Shown: positions 44,453 through 54,624, counted from the stretch's first letter. The stretch: 64,000 bases of DNA from JANNSX01 sp963741525 (GCA_963741525.1 CAVUIW010000014.1:1-64000); one strand, 5' to 3'. The notes: generated by a model from the sequence alone, not told the origin. Numbers and translations: made by a program.

Positions 44453-45450
44453 GGTTTTGCCAATCTCCGCAGTTGGTCGATGAGCGCCTGACGGGACTGA
44501 TCGGGCATCTCGAGTGCAATGCGAAGCACACGTGCCGTTCTGGCGAGATCGGACAGCGCAGCCGTCCCGTGCAATCGAACGTGATCCTTCTCGGTCGTGA
44601 CGAGAATTGCCGAATGCCGGGTGGCTTCGGCGGCGAGCCGGTGCACCTCGGCGTCCGTGTATTGGTGGTGATCGGGATAGCCTCGGGCCGCCACGACATC
44701 AGCACCGAGAGCCCTCAGCGTGTTGAAAAACTTCTCCGGCCGGCCGATGCCGGCAAAGGCGGCGACAGGTTTGCCGCGAAGCCAAGAGAGATCCTCGAAT
44801 GCCGCAAGCCGGGCACGGCAGAGTTGACCTGTCCAGCCCGGCAACGCGACGGTCTGGTTTGCATCATCCCCGATGACGACGATCGCGTGCACCAATGGCA
44901 GCTGCACCGCGAGCGGCGCTCTGAGCGGCCCTGCCGGAATGACCAAACCATTTCCGAGGCCAGCACCCGCATCGACGACAGCAATCGTCAGGTCCTTCGC
45001 CAGCGACGGATTTTGCAATCCGTCGTCCATGACGATGACATCGGCATCGAGCGTCTCGATCAGCCGTGCCCCAGCGGCACGGTCGCGGGCGATAACCGTC
45101 GGGGCAAACTTCGCGAGCAGCAACGGCTCGTCGCCGACGGTGCGAGCGCTGTCCTGTCCCGCGTCGACCAGATGCGGCCCGGCGATCGATCCGCCGTAGC
45201 CTCGCGACAGGAAGGCCGGCTTCCGGCCGAGCCTTTTCAGCTCCTCCGCCACCCAGATCGCCGTCGGCGTCTTGCCGGCGCCACCCGCCGTGAAGTTCCC
45301 AATGCAGACAACCGGGAGCGTCGAGCGATAGCCGCCGCGTCTCAGGCGCTGGGCGGCGACCGCGCCGTAGGCGGCGCCGAGTGGCCGGAGCATCTGGGCA
45401 ATCATCGTCGGACTCCGTCGCGTCCAGAAGTTTGGAGCCCTAGGACGCAC
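44440..45450 (-). CDS. lpxK: tetraacyldisaccharide 4-prime-kinase LpxK
   Basis: About 336 residues. It phosphorylates the lipid A disaccharide at the 4-prime position on the inner membrane. The N-terminal amphipathic segment APNFWTRR precedes LGAAYGAVAAQR. The P-loop is GNFTAGGAGKTPTAIWVAE, and DDGLQNPSLAKDL and TTEKDHVRL follow. The GTG at 45450 overlaps the end of waaA, which keeps the conserved FW motif; an ATG at 45408 would lose it. Part of the DUF374-waaA-lpxK run. Confidence 0.9.
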   Translation of the reverse strand: MRPRAPNFWTRRSPTMIAQMLRPLGAAYGAVAAQRLRRGGYRSTLPVVCIGNFTAGGAGKTPTAIWVAEELKRLGRKPAFLSRGYGGSIAGPHLVDAGQDSARTVGDEPLLLAKFAPTVIARDRAAGARLIETLDADVIVMDDGLQNPSLAKDLTIAVVDAGAGLGNGLVIPAGPLRAPLAVQLPLVHAIVVIGDDANQTVALPGWTGQLCRARLAAFEDLSWLRGKPVAAFAGIGRPEKFFNTLRALGADVVAARGYPDHHQYTDAEVHRLAAEATRHSAILVTTEKDHVRLHGTAALSDLARTARVLRIALEMPDQSRQALIDQLRRLAKPQPR

Positions 45451-46748
45451 GGTCGAGCTGCTTTTGTGTGCCGAGGTATACGTCGAGATGCTCAAGCGTG
45501 AGATCGAGCGCTCCGGAGAGCGTGCCGAGTGCCGCTTCGGCCCGTGCCTGCATCGCCCGCCGCTCGCCCTCATCCTGTGACAGTGTCCAAACCGCCGCCG
45601 ACAGCGCCTCGGCGGAGGCCACCTCGCGAGCGCCATCGGCTTTGATCAAGGCCCCGAACGCATCCTTGAAGTTTTCCCAATGCGGACCCGTCAGGCAGAC
45701 GCTACCGAGTTTCACCGCTTCGATCGGGTTCTGCCCGCCATGGGGAATGAGCGAGCCGCCGATGAAAGAGATGGGAGCGAGCTTGTAAAAGGTCCCGAGC
45801 TCGCCCAGCGTATCGGCGATATAGATCTGATGCTCCGGCCCCGGTAGCTCGCCCTTCGAGCGCAAGGCGACGCGCGTTCCGCCGGCCGACAAGGCGCGCG
45901 CAATCTCGGGCCCGCGCTCGGGGTGGCGCGGCACGATGATGGCGAGGAGGCGCGGCTGCTTGGCGAGCGACAGATGGTAAGCGGTCGCGACCTGCTCCTC
46001 CTCAACCGCGTGGGTGGAGGCGGCAAGAAAAACGGGCCGCCCGTCGAGCGAAGCCTCGAGCTTCTGCAGGGCGACATCATCGACGGGCGGCGGCGGCGAA
46101 TCGATTTTCAGGTTTCCGGACGTGACAGCGTTGGGCGCGCCGAGCCGCGAGAAACGCCGGGCCAAAGTGTCGTTTTGCGCGAGCACCAGATCGAAAGCCG
46201 AGAAGAGTGTCCGCGCCATCGCGCGCTTCTTTTTCCAGCTCTGAAACGATTTCTTGGACATGCGCGCATTGGCGAGCACGAGGGGAACTTTCCGGCGATG
46301 CGTCTCGATGACGAGATTGGGCCAGACTTCGGACTCAACGAAGATTGCGAGATTGGGCTTCCAGTGATCGAGGAAACGTTTCACGTAGCGCGGAGAGTTC
46401 GAGCGGCACATATTGATGGATCGCGTGGCTAGGCAGCCGCTTGCGGGCAAGCTCGGCCGAGGTCACGGTGCCTGTCGTCAGCAGCACGGTTGCTTCTGGG
46501 TGCCGCCGGTCAAGCGCCTGCACCAGCGGCAGGATGGCGTTCGTCTCGCCGACGCTCGCGGCATGAATCCAGACGAGCCGGCCCCCCGGGCGTGGCAAAG
46601 CGGCAAGCCCCAGTCTTTCATCACGTCGGTTCGGGTCTTCTTTCCCCTTGCGTGTACGCCAGGAGAGGATCGCAGGACCAGCGGGCGTCAGTGCTCGGGT
46701 GAGGCCGCGATAGGCGAGAAGCCAGACGCCGCGTTTGGCGTTGCCCAC
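45440..46748 (-). CDS. waaA: 3-deoxy-D-manno-octulosonic acid transferase (frameshifted)
   Basis: About 435 residues. It transfers Kdo to lipid A precursor. The N-terminal GT-B half includes LLAYRGLTRALTPAGPAIL, VWIHAASVGETNAILPLV and HAIHQYVPL. The C-terminal half includes DHWKPNLAIFVESEVWPNLV and FIGGSLIPHGGQNPIEAVKLG. The halves are in different frames. GAGTTC at 46395-46400 with one T removed gives VPLDSPRYVKRFLDHW. The gene is normally essential, so the break is probably an artefact. The GTG at 46748 is a proposed start; the frame is open upstream into the DUF374 gene. Confidence 0.9.
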
Positions 46749-47450
46749 GGGTGAGATGCGTTGTGCGTCAGTTCCGGCCAAGCGATAGGCCTGTTCCGTC
46801 ACGCCGTTGAGCGCCGTCTCGACGTCGAGGCGGGTGCGCTCGATCGCTTCGGCGGACAGCTCTCGCGGCACCCGGATCGGCTCGCCGACAGCAACGCCAA
46901 TGGTCGAATAGGGCAGGTTGATCGTCATCCGGCTCCAGGTGTCGAGAACCTTCGCGCGGGAGCTCGCTACAGCCACGGGAATAATCGGCCGGCCGGAAAG
47001 CCGGGCCAGCGTCACGATGCCTTCTCCGGCGCGACGCGCTGGACCCGGGGGCACATCGGCCGTCATGGATAGGGACCGGCCTTGCTCGAGCGTCGTGAGG
47101 GCTGCGCGGAGCGCCGATGCCCCGCCCCGGTCGCGCTTGCGGTCGCCTGCGCCGGCGCCGCGCACGAGCCCCATGTTGAAATGGACGAGGGCCTTGCTCA
47201 ACAGCTCAGCATCGCCGTGCCTGGCCACCATGACGTCGACCGGGATCGACGGCGGGCTGAGCGCCGGGATGAGCATGAACTGGCCATGCCAGAAAGCGTA
47301 GATGAACGGCCGCTCGCACTCGAGGCGCTGGAGCCAGTCGGCGGGATCGGCAACGATCCGGCTCGTCCGGCGAACGAATCGGATGTAGCGCGCCAGCATC
47401 GCTCCAGAGGCGGTCGGAAACGCCTTCCTGCCCTCGATCGGTGCTGCCAT
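46749..47450 (-). CDS. lysophospholipid acyltransferase-like protein (DUF374)
   Basis: About 234 residues. It has the DUF374/PlsC-like pattern FIYAFWHGQFMLIP, VMVARHGDAELLSKAL, TADVPPGPARRAGEGIVTLA and IIPVAVASSRAKVLDTW. Probably an acyltransferase acting in lipid A or envelope lipid synthesis, given its position before waaA and lpxK. No stop codon separates it from waaA as read, so it is either a genuine fusion or an unseen indel near the junction. Start at the ATG of MAAPIEG. Confidence 0.82.
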
Positions 47451-47593
47451 AGGGCCCGGCAAATCCAATAGGTTGGGGCGCGGTGAGGCGCCACACTTGC
47501 TGGGGCCTTCTATACTGGATTATCACCCGGAGCCAGAGGATGCGGTCACCGCTTTTGGGAATGCCGGGCGGGACAGGGAGGCGGACGCGCGGC

Positions 47594-48328
47594 ATGAAAA
47601 TCGCCAAGACGCAGCGGCGCCAGCTCCGGCGCGGTATCCGCCGTTTCCGCGACCGGTTGGCCGATACATCACCGCTCTGGCTGAGGCGGGTAGCAGGACC
47701 TGCCGTTGACACGCTCGACATGCTTTTCGTCGATCACGGCATCTTCCGCGTGTTCTATCTGAACCGGCACGAGATCGCGCCCGGCGCCTGGCGCTCGGCC
47801 CAGCCCGCGCCGCACGATCTGCGTCGCTGCGCGCGCGACGGGATAAGGACGATCGTGAATTTGCGGGGCGTGCGCGATTGCGGCGCCTACCGGCTCGAAG
47901 TGAAGACTTGTCAGGCGACAGGCCTCAAGCTCGTCGACTTCCCGGTGAAGTCGCGGGCAACGCCGGAGCCGGAGCTCATTGCATCCGCCGCGAAACTGTT
48001 TCGCGAGATCGAGTATCCGATCCTGATGCATTGCAAGTCGGGTGCCGATCGCGCGGGCCTGATGGCGACGCTCTACATGATTCTCAAGGAGCGTCTGCCG
48101 GTGGCGGAGGCCGCAAAGCAGCTCGACTGGCGCTATGGTCACTTCCGGCAGGCCAACACCGGCATTCTCGATCATGTCTTCGAGCACTATCTCGCGGACC
48201 ATCCGAAGGGCGACGTGCCGTTCGAAGCCTGGGCCGCGACCCGCTACGATCCGGAAGCCGTGCGCACGTCCTTCAAGGCCAAAGGTTGGGCGAATTTCAT
48301 CGTCAATCGCGTGCTGTTCCGCGAGTAG
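47594..48328 (+). CDS. tyrosine/dual-specificity phosphatase-like protein
   Basis: 244 residues. CX5R phosphatase loop HCKSGADRAG with Cys147 and Arg153, preceded by IRTIVNLRGVRD typical of the DSP/DUF442-like group. The general acid may be Asp115 (LVDFPVKS). A basic N-terminus (KIAKTQRRQLRRGIRRFRD) suggests nucleic acid or anionic membrane contact. It is divergent from the DUF374-waaA-lpxK cluster, so a role in envelope lipid or polysaccharide control is possible but unproven. Confidence 0.82.
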   Translation: MKIAKTQRRQLRRGIRRFRDRLADTSPLWLRRVAGPAVDTLDMLFVDHGIFRVFYLNRHEIAPGAWRSAQPAPHDLRRCARDGIRTIVNLRGVRDCGAYRLEVKTCQATGLKLVDFPVKSRATPEPELIASAAKLFREIEYPILMHCKSGADRAGLMATLYMILKERLPVAEAAKQLDWRYGHFRQANTGILDHVFEHYLADHPKGDVPFEAWAATRYDPEAVRTSFKAKGWANFIVNRVLFRE

Positions 48329-48339
48329 GACGAAGTGGG

Positions 48340-49197
48340 TCAGGCGACGACCTCGAGCAGGATCGCGCTCGCATCGTCGTGCGGCTTCGTGCGTGGCACG
48401 TGCACGCAATCGCCGTCGGCCCGTTCCATCTCTCGTAGTTCCTCGGCAATCGAGGCAAGGCCGGCGGCGCGGCAAACGCCGATGAGATCCGCCGTCGCAT
48501 AGCGACCAAAAAGATCTGAGATGCGCATGAAGCCGTCGGTGGCGAGCAGCACGCGGGTTCCCGCTACGACCGGATGCCGGCCGGTGCGCGAGAATTTCGG
48601 CGGTACCGGGATGACGCTGAAGACCCCGTAGCCATCGGCGGTGTTGAGCCTGGCACGGGCGGTCCGAAATTTCGGCTTGAAGTGCTGACGCGCCTCTCGC
48701 CAGCCGGCGCCCTTGGTCTCGGCGCGATAGGTCTGCATGACCTCAATGACAGGCTTGTCGCTGATCCTGACGCGCGGATCGTGGCCGAGTTCGACGAGCG
48801 GACCATCTGGAGCCGCCGCGAAACACTGGCAGTCGGCGAGAGCGAGGTAATCGAGATGAGCATCGGCAAGGCGTACGATGAACCCGGCCGCCGAAGGGTA
48901 TTCGTGCGGATCGGAAGGTGATCGACGCTGCCCGCGAGCGAACTCTTGGGCGGCGCTCGCGGTCAACTCAGCGACCAACTCGTCGAGCGATCCAACCGGC
49001 ATCGCGCCACGGTTTTTCAACTCATCATCGAGGAAACCGGCAATCCACGCCGCGTCGCTGCCGCCCGGCATCAATGGCTCGGCCAACACGTCGGTCGCGC
49101 CATCGATGGCCCAGGCCAAAGCCCCGGCGGCCCCGACGCGGTCGTCGTTCACCTTGCCGCTCGAGAGCGAAATCTGGTCGAGGACCTTGAGGCGCAA
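48340..49197 (-). CDS. PP2C-family protein phosphatase-like protein
   Basis: About 285 residues. The N-terminal VNDDRVGAAGALAWAIDGATD and the C-terminal KPHDDASAILLEVV carry the metal-binding acidic residues expected for the PPM/PP2C fold. RVLLATDGFMRISDLFG matches the family motif with D-G-F. It would dephosphorylate Ser/Thr residues or small phosphates using two metals. The start is uncertain: TTG at 49197 begins at the first conserved strand, and upstream in-frame residues look unconserved. Convergent with the tyrosine-phosphatase-like gene. Confidence 0.75.
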   Translation of the reverse strand: MRLKVLDQISLSSGKVNDDRVGAAGALAWAIDGATDVLAEPLMPGGSDAAWIAGFLDDELKNRGAMPVGSLDELVAELTASAAQEFARGQRRSPSDPHEYPSAAGFIVRLADAHLDYLALADCQCFAAAPDGPLVELGHDPRVRISDKPVIEVMQTYRAETKGAGWREARQHFKPKFRTARARLNTADGYGVFSVIPVPPKFSRTGRHPVVAGTRVLLATDGFMRISDLFGRYATADLIGVCRAAGLASIAEELREMERADGDCVHVPRTKPHDDASAILLEVVA

Positions 49198-49401
49198 ACG
49201 CTCGAATCCGTTTTCTTGTACCGTGGCCCGAGGCTTACCGGTTCTCTGCCGCCGCCAACAGCACAGCTTAGCGTCGCCGGCAATCGATGGCCGCGCTGTG
49301 GCGTTCCAGGCACGCAGCAAGACTCTTGCCTGCCGATTCGCCGGCAAGCCCGGCGCCGTCTTGACTCGCCCCGGGGCGCGTGGCTCGATAGAAACGATTG
49401 T

Positions 49402-49593
49402 TGGTTCCTCGCTCCGGTTCCGGTGCGAGGTGAAAAGGGAACACGGTTAGCGACGCGGCGGTCCAAACGCCGTAGCCAATCCGTGGCTGCCCCCGCAACT
49501 GTAAACGGCGAGCTCGCCGGCACCCAGCCACTGGCCGAAAGGCCGGGAAGGCGCCGGCAGCGATCGAGCCGTGAGCCAGGAGACCTGCCAACA
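49402..49593 (+). promoter_or_regulatory. cobalamin riboswitch
   Basis: Adenosylcobalamin-type aptamer upstream of btuB. The conserved blocks are GGTGCGAGGTGAAAAGGGAA, GCTGCCCCCGCAACTGTAAA with CGGCGAG, GGCCGGGAAGGCGCCGGCA, and the B12 box AGCCAGGAGACCTGCC at 49574-49589. High cobalamin should fold it and repress the btuB-btuF-btuC-btuD transcript, most likely by blocking initiation. About 220 bases separate it from the btuB start, room for an expression platform that was not resolved here. Confidence 0.95.
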
Positions 49594-49810
49594 GCGGTCG
49601 CCCATCCCGTGCGCGGGGCGTGCACAGGAGCGGACACCCGTAGTGGCGACACGTGTCTCGTGCCGGAAGGCGCTTGGGTGTCTGCGGGTTGGGAAGCAGT
49701 CTGATCGGGCCGTCGTGCCGCCAAAGGTGGGCGCCGCCCGGACCAGCACCAGCACATCCTCACGTCTTCAGGCCCGCGGCGTTTGTCATCGCTATCGTGG
49801 GGGTTTGCTC

Positions 49811-51778
49811 ATGTCTTTTTCGTTTAGAAACTATCTCCTCGGTACTGCAGCGCTATTGATGCTGCCGTGCCTTTCATGGCCTGCCGCTGCGCAAGAGGGC
49901 ACGACCCTCGCGCCCATCATCGTCGAAAGCGCCGATCTCGGCCTGACGCCGGTGCCCGTCGAAAAACTCGGCTCCTCGGTCACGGTCGTGACGCGCGAGG
50001 AGATCGAGAACAAGCAGGTCAAACACGTGGCCGATGTTCTGCGCACCGTGCCGGGCCTTTCCGTCAATCGGACTTCGACGGCGGGAAGCGTCACGCAAAT
50101 CCGCGTGCGCGGCGCAGAGGCGAACCACGTTCTGGTTCTCATTGATGGCGTCGAGATCAACTCGACCACCGACGGCGAGTTCGACTTTTCCGATCTCCTC
50201 GTCGACGACATCGAGCGGATCGAGGTCGTGCGCGGTCCGCAGAGTGGCCTGTGGGGCGCAAACGCGCTTTCGGGCCTCATAAACATTGTGACGCGGCGGG
50301 GTAACGGACCGGCGCGCGTGCATGCAAGTGCCGAGGCCGGCTCCTTCAACACACGCTCTTTCTCACTCGGCGCGAGCGGCGGCGGCGAGCACGCCTGGGG
50401 TTCCATCAGCGGCTCGGGCCTGGAGACCGACGGTTTCAACATTTCCGACAACGGCATCGAGGACGATGGCGCCCGCATCGTCAATTTCCAGGCGCGCGGC
50501 GGGCTGAAGCTGCATCCCTGGTTCACCGTCGAGGGCTTCGTCCGCGACATGGACAAGCGCGCTGATTTCGATTCTTTCGGCGCGGCGCCGGGCGCGATCG
50601 CGGGAGACCTCGCCGAATCCCTCGATCAGGATGGCCTGCAGACACTCTCAAACACGCTCGCGACCGGCGGCACGCTGACGATCGATCCCTTCGACGGTGT
50701 CTGGAAGACGCAACTCTTCGCCAACTACAGCGAGACGGATCGCAAGAACCTCGATCCGATCTTCGGCAACAGCTCGAACTTGGGCCAGCGAGATCGTTTC
50801 GGTGCCTCTTCGTCGCTGACCCTCGACGCGCCCGACCAGAGCATGCGCCACATCATCACCGGGCTCGTCGAGCAGGAAGGGGAAACCTTCGAGATCTCCT
50901 CCGATCCGGCCGAGCGTGCCCGCGAAAAATCGAGTGTGGCCGGTGAAATCCGCGGCGAATACTTCGATCAGCTGTTCCTGTCCGGCGCGCTCCGCCACGA
51001 CGACAGCGATGTGTTCGGGCCCTTTGACACCTATCGCGTTGCCGCAGCCTGGCTCTTCCGCCAGACTGAGACGCGCTTCCACGGCAGCTATGGCACGGGC
51101 GTCGTCTTCCCGACCATGTTCGAGCAGTTCGGCTTCATCCCGGGCCTCTTTACGCCCAATCCGGATCTGTTGCCCGAGGAGTCCGTGGGCTGGGATGTGG
51201 GCGTCGAGCAGACCTTGCTAGATGGCCGGGTCGTCGTCGACGTCACTTATTTCGAGCAGAATCTCACGAACGAAATCTTCTCGACCTTTGCCGGTCCGCC
51301 TGTGAACCTGATCGGCGAAAGCCTGCGCAAGGGCGTGGAGGTCTCGGCGACGCTGCGGCCAACCGACGATCTCGATGTCATCGTCACTTACACCAATTTG
51401 GATGCAACCGATTCCACAGGTCTCGCCGAGGTCCGCCGGCCCGAGCATGCGGCGAGCTTCTCGGCCAACTGGCGCTTCAACGAGGGGCGCGGACTACTGT
51501 CCGGGGGCGTCATCTACAACGGCGAAATGAAGGATGTCGGCTTCGACGCGTTCACCTTCGCTCAGCGCGACGTGATGCTCGATGCCTACACGGTCGTCAA
51601 CATCGGGGCGCGCTACGCCGTGTCGGATCAGATCGATGTCTATGGCCGCCTCGAGAACGCGCTGGACGAGGACTACGAGGAGACCTTCGGTTTCAACTCG
51701 GCGGGCTTCGCGGCCTATGGCGGCATCAAGATCCGCCTCGAGGAACCCGAGCCGGCGGTGGTGGAAACGCTGAAGTAG
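49811..51778 (+). CDS. btuB: TonB-dependent vitamin B12 receptor BtuB
   Basis: 655 residues. A signal peptide (about 1-27, ending PAAAQ) precedes a plug domain (SSVTVVTREEIENKQVKHV, IRVRGAEANHVLVLIDGVE, ERIEVVRGPQSGLWGANALSG). The 22-strand-type barrel ends in aromatic-rich strands. It imports cobalamin across the outer membrane using TonB energy. The riboswitch directly upstream and the btuFCD genes downstream fix the ligand. ATG at 49811. Confidence 0.93.
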   Translation: MSFSFRNYLLGTAALLMLPCLSWPAAAQEGTTLAPIIVESADLGLTPVPVEKLGSSVTVVTREEIENKQVKHVADVLRTVPGLSVNRTSTAGSVTQIRVRGAEANHVLVLIDGVEINSTTDGEFDFSDLLVDDIERIEVVRGPQSGLWGANALSGLINIVTRRGNGPARVHASAEAGSFNTRSFSLGASGGGEHAWGSISGSGLETDGFNISDNGIEDDGARIVNFQARGGLKLHPWFTVEGFVRDMDKRADFDSFGAAPGAIAGDLAESLDQDGLQTLSNTLATGGTLTIDPFDGVWKTQLFANYSETDRKNLDPIFGNSSNLGQRDRFGASSSLTLDAPDQSMRHIITGLVEQEGETFEISSDPAERAREKSSVAGEIRGEYFDQLFLSGALRHDDSDVFGPFDTYRVAAAWLFRQTETRFHGSYGTGVVFPTMFEQFGFIPGLFTPNPDLLPEESVGWDVGVEQTLLDGRVVVDVTYFEQNLTNEIFSTFAGPPVNLIGESLRKGVEVSATLRPTDDLDVIVTYTNLDATDSTGLAEVRRPEHAASFSANWRFNEGRGLLSGGVIYNGEMKDVGFDAFTFAQRDVMLDAYTVVNIGARYAVSDQIDVYGRLENALDEDYEETFGFNSAGFAAYGGIKIRLEEPEPAVVETLK

Positions 51779-51825
51779 TAAACCCAACGGTGGGAAACAC
51801 GTTGCGACGCGGGATGGATGCATCT

Positions 51826-51875
51826 CCCTCCCCCATCGCGCCGGAGGCGCGCCTCCGGCACGACGAGGGGGAGGG
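51826..51875. repeat. palindrome in the btuB-btuF gap
   Basis: Hairpin with outer arms CCCTCCCCC / GGGGGAGGG and a perfect 18-base inner palindrome CCGGAGGCGCGCCTCCGG. It belongs to the same CCCTC-rich class as 13165-13307 and 59201-59364. It may separate expression of the receptor from the ABC importer genes. Confidence 0.8.
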
Positions 51876-52017
51876 TCGGGGTGGGGGGGCGAAAGCAAAT
51901 GAAACTGCCTTCGCGTCATTCCCCCCATCCCAAGCGACTAAGGACTCGAGCGCTTCGCTTCTCAAGTCCAAGGCGCTAGGCCTTCCCCCTTACGGGGGGA
52001 AGGGACGCAACGGCGCT

Positions 52018-52864
52018 CTTATCTCGATCGCTGCTGCAATTCTCATCATGTGCGTGACGTCCACCGTCGCAGCCCCCCCCAAGCGCATCGTTTCCATCAA
52101 TGTCTGTGCCGATCAACTGGTGCAGATGCTGGCGCCGAAGGAGAGTGTGCAGGCGCTGAGCTTTCTCGCGGGCGATCCGCAGATGTCGGTGATGGCCGAT
52201 CAGGCGGCCGGCTATCTGCTCATTCGCGGCCAGGCGGAGGAAGTGCTGCCGCTCGAGGCCGATCTCGTCATCGCTGGAGTTCTACTCGACACCAGCGACA
52301 GTCGCCCTCATGCGCCGGCTCGGGCAACGGATTGAGACGTTGCCAATGACCAATGATCTCGATGGCATTCGCAAGAATGTGCGTCTCGTCGCTGGCTGGC
52401 TTGGCCGGGACGCCGACGGGCAGCGCATCGTCGCCGATTTCGATGCCCGGCTCGCCGATGTAACCAAGACCAAGGAGGCTCAACCGCCGACCGCCATCAT
52501 CTACTACGTCAACAGCCTCGCCGCTGGACGCGGAACGCTCGCCGACACCGTGCTGACGGCCGCTGGCTTCCGCAACCTCGCGGCCGAGCAGGGTATCGAG
52601 GGCGAGGGCTTTCTTCCCCTTGAGCGCATCATTACCGAACCGCCCGACCTGATCGTCCTCGGCAACGGCATCGAGCACTATCGCAGCATCACGGCCGACA
52701 ATCTCCGCCATCCGGCACTGCACCGGCTTTTCGAGCGCGTACCACATATGATGCTGCCACAGGCGCTGCTGATGTGCGACACGCCGCACATCATCGAGGC
52801 GATCGAGAGCCTGGCGGCGGCGCGGGCCGCGATGCCGGCGCGCCAAACCAGCGTTTCGCCCTGA
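52018..52864 (+). CDS. btuF: cobalamin-binding periplasmic protein BtuF (frameshifted)
   Basis: About 280 residues. A signal-peptide-like segment ISIAAAILIMCVTSTVAA is followed by KRIVSINVCADQLVQMLAP. The C-terminal lobe has ERIITEPPDLIVLGNG and LCDTPHIIEAIESL. The break at 52277-52282 (GAGTTC) is repaired by GAGTC to give VYSTPATVALMRRLGQR. No good start codon precedes the signal sequence: the first ATG (52048) falls inside it and the upstream frame is repeat DNA. The true start therefore could not be assigned. The TGA overlaps the btuC ATG. Confidence 0.85.
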
Positions 52865-53866
52865 TGCAGCGCCCTTGGCTCACGCCGGGTCTCATCATTG
52901 CCGTTGCGGTCCTGTTCCTGGGATCGCTGCTGACCGGCCCGGCGGGTGTCGGTCTGCTCGAAGGGCTCAACGCGCTCCTCTTCGGCACATCGGCCGAGCG
53001 CGAGACGACTGTCCTCATCATGCGCGAGATTCGCCTGCCGCGGGCCTTGCTCGGCTTGCTGATCGGGGCGGCGCTCGGTCTCTCGGGCGCGGCATTGCAG
53101 GGCTATCTCAGGAACCCGCTCGCCGAACCGGGTCTCATCGGCGTGTCGGCCGGGGGCACGCTCGGCGCGGTGCTCGCCATCCACACGGGCCTGGCTGGCC
53201 TGACCGTGCTGGCGCTGCCGCTGATGGGGCTTGCCGGAGCGTTTGTTGCCGTTGCCGTAGTGCTGGGGCTTGCAGGCTTACGGGGCGGGCCGATCACGCT
53301 CATCCTCGCCGGTGTTGCCGTCACCAGCGTCTGCGGGGCGCTGACGGCGCTTGCTCTCTCGCTGTCCCGCAACCCCTACGCGACCACCGAGATCCTCTTC
53401 TGGATGCTGGGCTCGCTCGGCGATCGCTCGCTGCTGCACGCAGGGCTTGCGGCACTGCTGATCGTGCCGGGCGCAATCATGCTGCTGTTCACGGCGCGCG
53501 CGCTTGAAGCCCTGACGCTCGGCGAGGAGGCGGCGGTGAGCCTCGGCATCGACCTCAATCGAAGCCGCTGGCTCGTCGTGCTCGGCACCGCGCTGGCCGT
53601 CGGCGCCTCGACGTCCGTCGCGGGCACCATCGGTTTCGTCGGCCTCGTGGTGCCGCACCTGATCCGGCCGCTCGTGGGCAATCGTCCGGGCAGGCTGTTG
53701 GTACCGAGTTCTGGCGGGAGGCGCCGCTCTCGTGCTTGGCGCCGATATCGTCGTCCGCCTGTTCGGCGACACGGGCGAGCTCAAGCTCGGCGTACTGACC
53801 TCGATCATCGGCGCACCATTCTTCCTCTATCTGGTTTTGAGATCGCGCAAGGAGCTTCTGGCATGA
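52864..53866 (+). CDS. btuC: vitamin B12 ABC transporter permease BtuC (frameshifted)
   Basis: About 333 residues of the FecCD family, with ten-helix character. Motifs are RLPRALLGLLIGAALGLSGA, YLRNPLAEPGLIGVSAGGTL and GTIGFVGLVVPHLIRPLVG. The last 50 residues (ADIVVRLF, GELKLGVLTS, LRSRKELLA) are one frame over. GAGTTC at 53706-53711 with one T removed restores PSLAGGAALVLGAD. As read, the break fuses its frame to btuD. The ATG overlaps the btuF stop, and the TGA overlaps the btuD ATG. Confidence 0.92.
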
Positions 53867-54624
53867 AGCTCGAGGGCCGCAACCTCGCCGTCAGCCTGTC
53901 CGGCCGCCGTGTGCTATCGGGCGTATCGGCGGTATGCGACGCAGGGGAGCTCGTCGGCGTGATCGGCCCCAACGGTGCCGGTAAGTCGACGCTTCTGAAG
54001 ACACTCGCGGGTGTCGTCGTGCCAGATGCCGGGCAGGTCTTGCTCGATGGCGCCGATGCATCGGGATTGACCCGCGCGGCGCTCGCGCACCGGCTGGCCT
54101 ACCTGCCGCAGAGCCGCACCGTGCATTGGCCGGTGAAGGTCGAGACGCTCGTCGGCCTTGGCCGGCTGCCCTTTCATGGATTCGCTATCGAGCTGGACGT
54201 GGCCGATCGCGTGGCTGTCGCCAAGGCATTGGCCGCCGCGCAAGTCGATCACCTGGCGAAGCGGCTGACGAGCGAGCTGTCGGGGGGCGAGCTCGCTCGC
54301 GTGCTCGTTGCGCGCGCGCTTGCCCAGGAACCAAAGATTCTCATCGCCGACGAACCTTCTGCAGGTCTCGATCCAGCCCATCAGCTCGCGCTCTTCCGGC
54401 ACTTCCGGTCGCTGGCCGAAGGCGGTATGGGCGTGATGGTCGCGCTGCACGATCTTTCGGCGGCCGCGCGATTCTGTCATCGCCTCGTCATGATGAAGGA
54501 CGGTGCGGTGCTCGCAGATGGCGAGCCAACTGACGTTTTGACGCCCGTGCTTTTAAAACAGGCGTTCGACGTGATCGCGGTGCGCGCGGAAATCGACGGC
54601 ATCCCGGTCGTTGTCGCGCATTGA
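53863..54624 (+). CDS. btuD: vitamin B12 ABC transporter ATPase BtuD
   Basis: 253 residues. Walker A GPNGAGKSTLLKTLAG, signature LTSELSGGELARVLVARAL, Walker B ILIADEPSAGLDP, and the H-loop in VALHDLSAAARF. Powers BtuC. The ATG lies inside the btuC stop (ATGA), typical of FecCD/FecE-type operons. Last gene of the riboswitch-controlled unit. Confidence 0.93.
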   Translation: MKLEGRNLAVSLSGRRVLSGVSAVCDAGELVGVIGPNGAGKSTLLKTLAGVVVPDAGQVLLDGADASGLTRAALAHRLAYLPQSRTVHWPVKVETLVGLGRLPFHGFAIELDVADRVAVAKALAAAQVDHLAKRLTSELSGGELARVLVARALAQEPKILIADEPSAGLDPAHQLALFRHFRSLAEGGMGVMVALHDLSAAARFCHRLVMMKDGAVLADGEPTDVLTPVLLKQAFDVIAVRAEIDGIPVVVAH

